Source: UBA5486 sp036744795
GTDB lineage: Bacteria > Bacillota > UBA4882 > UBA10575
Assembly: GCA_036744795.1 (NCBI GenBank)
Contig: DAIOHK010000074.1
Coordinates: forward strand, 1 to 6,152
Direction: 5' to 3'
Length of the DNA stretch: 6,152 nt
Made by a program: the position numbers and the translations under genes. Shown here piece by piece: positions 5,708 to 6,152 of the stretch (positions are counted from its first letter, which is position 1; each line of letters begins with the position of its first letter). Below the pieces are notes generated by a model. The model did not search any database and was not told the DNA's origin. It saw only the letters and a program-made list of their open reading frames with translations.

Positions 5708-6152
5708 TTGAAAACCAAGAGGGAAAAACCAAAAAATAAGATAAATGAAAGATATTCCGGTCATTATCAACAGAAACTTAGTCATTTTGTCAAAAAACTA
5801 TATTCCCAGCGTTATTTGTTTTTGATGGTAATGCCGTTTGTTATTTGGTTGATAATCTTCAGATATGTTCCGCTCTGGGGTTGGACTATGGCCTTCCAGG
5901 AGTATAAACCGCATCTCTCCTTTTCAGAACAGACTTGGGTTGGTTGGGCACATTTTATTGAAGCCTTTAAAGATCAGAATTTTCATCTAGTAATGCGGAA
6001 TACTCTGGCTATGAGTCTTCTTTCATTAATCTGTGGTTATACTTTGCCGATTATCTTTGCCCTGTTGCTCAATGAGATCCGGCTGAAATTTTTTAAACGG
6101 ACCATCCAAACAGTCTCTTATTTACCTCATTTTGTATCATGGGTTATTGTGG
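5708..6152 (+). CDS. LplB/YtcP-like sugar ABC transporter permease, N-terminal part (cut by window end)
   Basis: 148 codons of a frame that runs off the right edge. The start is TTG 5708, seven bases after AGAGGA (5695-5700). An ATG at 5700 is out of frame and stops after three codons. The N-terminus (about 1-36) is a long, strongly basic cytoplasmic tail. Membrane segment 1 is at about 37-56 (LFLMVMPFVIWLIIF) and is followed by RYVPLWGWTMAFQEYKP, the usual loop of this family, and by WVGWAHFIEAF. Segment 2 begins near 98 (NTLAMSLLSLICGYTLPIIF), and ALLLNEI leads to the hallmark SYLPHFVSWVIV at the window end. LplB-type permeases have about 300 residues, work with a second YtcP-like permease and a lipoprotein binding protein, and import oligosaccharides or related compounds. 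The conserved EAA loop and the partner genes lie beyond the window. Control by the upstream kinase-regulator pair is inferred. Confidence 0.9.
   Translation, partial: MKTKREKPKNKINERYSGHYQQKLSHFVKKLYSQRYLFLMVMPFVIWLIIFRYVPLWGWTMAFQEYKPHLSFSEQTWVGWAHFIEAFKDQNFHLVMRNTLAMSLLSLICGYTLPIIFALLLNEIRLKFFKRTIQTVSYLPHFVSWVIV

Noticed and set aside
1..6152. CRISPR arrays, tRNA or rRNA genes, insertion sequences, attachment sites
   Set aside because: No regularly spaced repeats, cloverleaf, rRNA-like stretches, transposase or recombinase motifs, or flanking target duplications were found on reading both strands.

Overview
The window looks like a piece of a low-GC Bacillota (Firmicutes) chromosome. Shine-Dalgarno sequences are strong and purine-rich, TTG and GTG start codons are used, and a YesM/YesN-type two-component pair stands next to an LplB-type sugar ABC permease. 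A clostridial or Limnochordia-like anaerobe would fit, but the exact lineage cannot be read from this sequence.

Layout, left to right. (1) 1-281, plus: the C-terminal end of an iron-containing alcohol dehydrogenase. (2) 430-470: a long near-perfect hairpin, abutting a sigma-A-like promoter at 471-499. (3) 549-1376, plus: a secreted protein of unknown function, starting at a TTG behind GGAGGAGG. (4) 1523-2339, minus: a complete two-gene MntA/HepT toxin-antitoxin module (antitoxin nucleotidyltransferase first, HEPN toxin second, reading frames overlapping) with its own promoter near 2370-2398. (5) 2340-2708: a 369-base gene-free stretch with that promoter, an inverted repeat and a strong plus-strand terminator with no obvious gene to terminate. 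(6) 2709-2957, plus: a small DUF2164-family protein. (7) 2997-5553, plus: a sensor histidine kinase and an AraC-type response regulator, four bases apart and clearly one transcription unit. (8) 5554-5707: a control region with direct repeats and a TATAAT box. (9) 5708-6152, plus: the first 148 codons of an LplB/YtcP-like permease, cut by the window end.

How the genes work together: the kinase has an extracellular sensor between two membrane segments and a complete catalytic domain. The regulator has an intact receiver and a two-helix-turn-helix DNA-binding domain. By analogy with YesMN-type systems they probably sense an extracellular carbohydrate signal and activate the permease operon that follows. 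The direct repeats just upstream of the permease TATAAT box, where a good -35 is missing, are a plausible operator. The toxin-antitoxin module is a self-contained accessory cassette on the opposite strand.

I see no CRISPR array, rRNA, tRNA or transposase. Nothing here forces the conclusion that a wholly new system is present. The least explained items are the secreted protein, the permease control region and the orphan terminator beside the toxin-antitoxin cassette.
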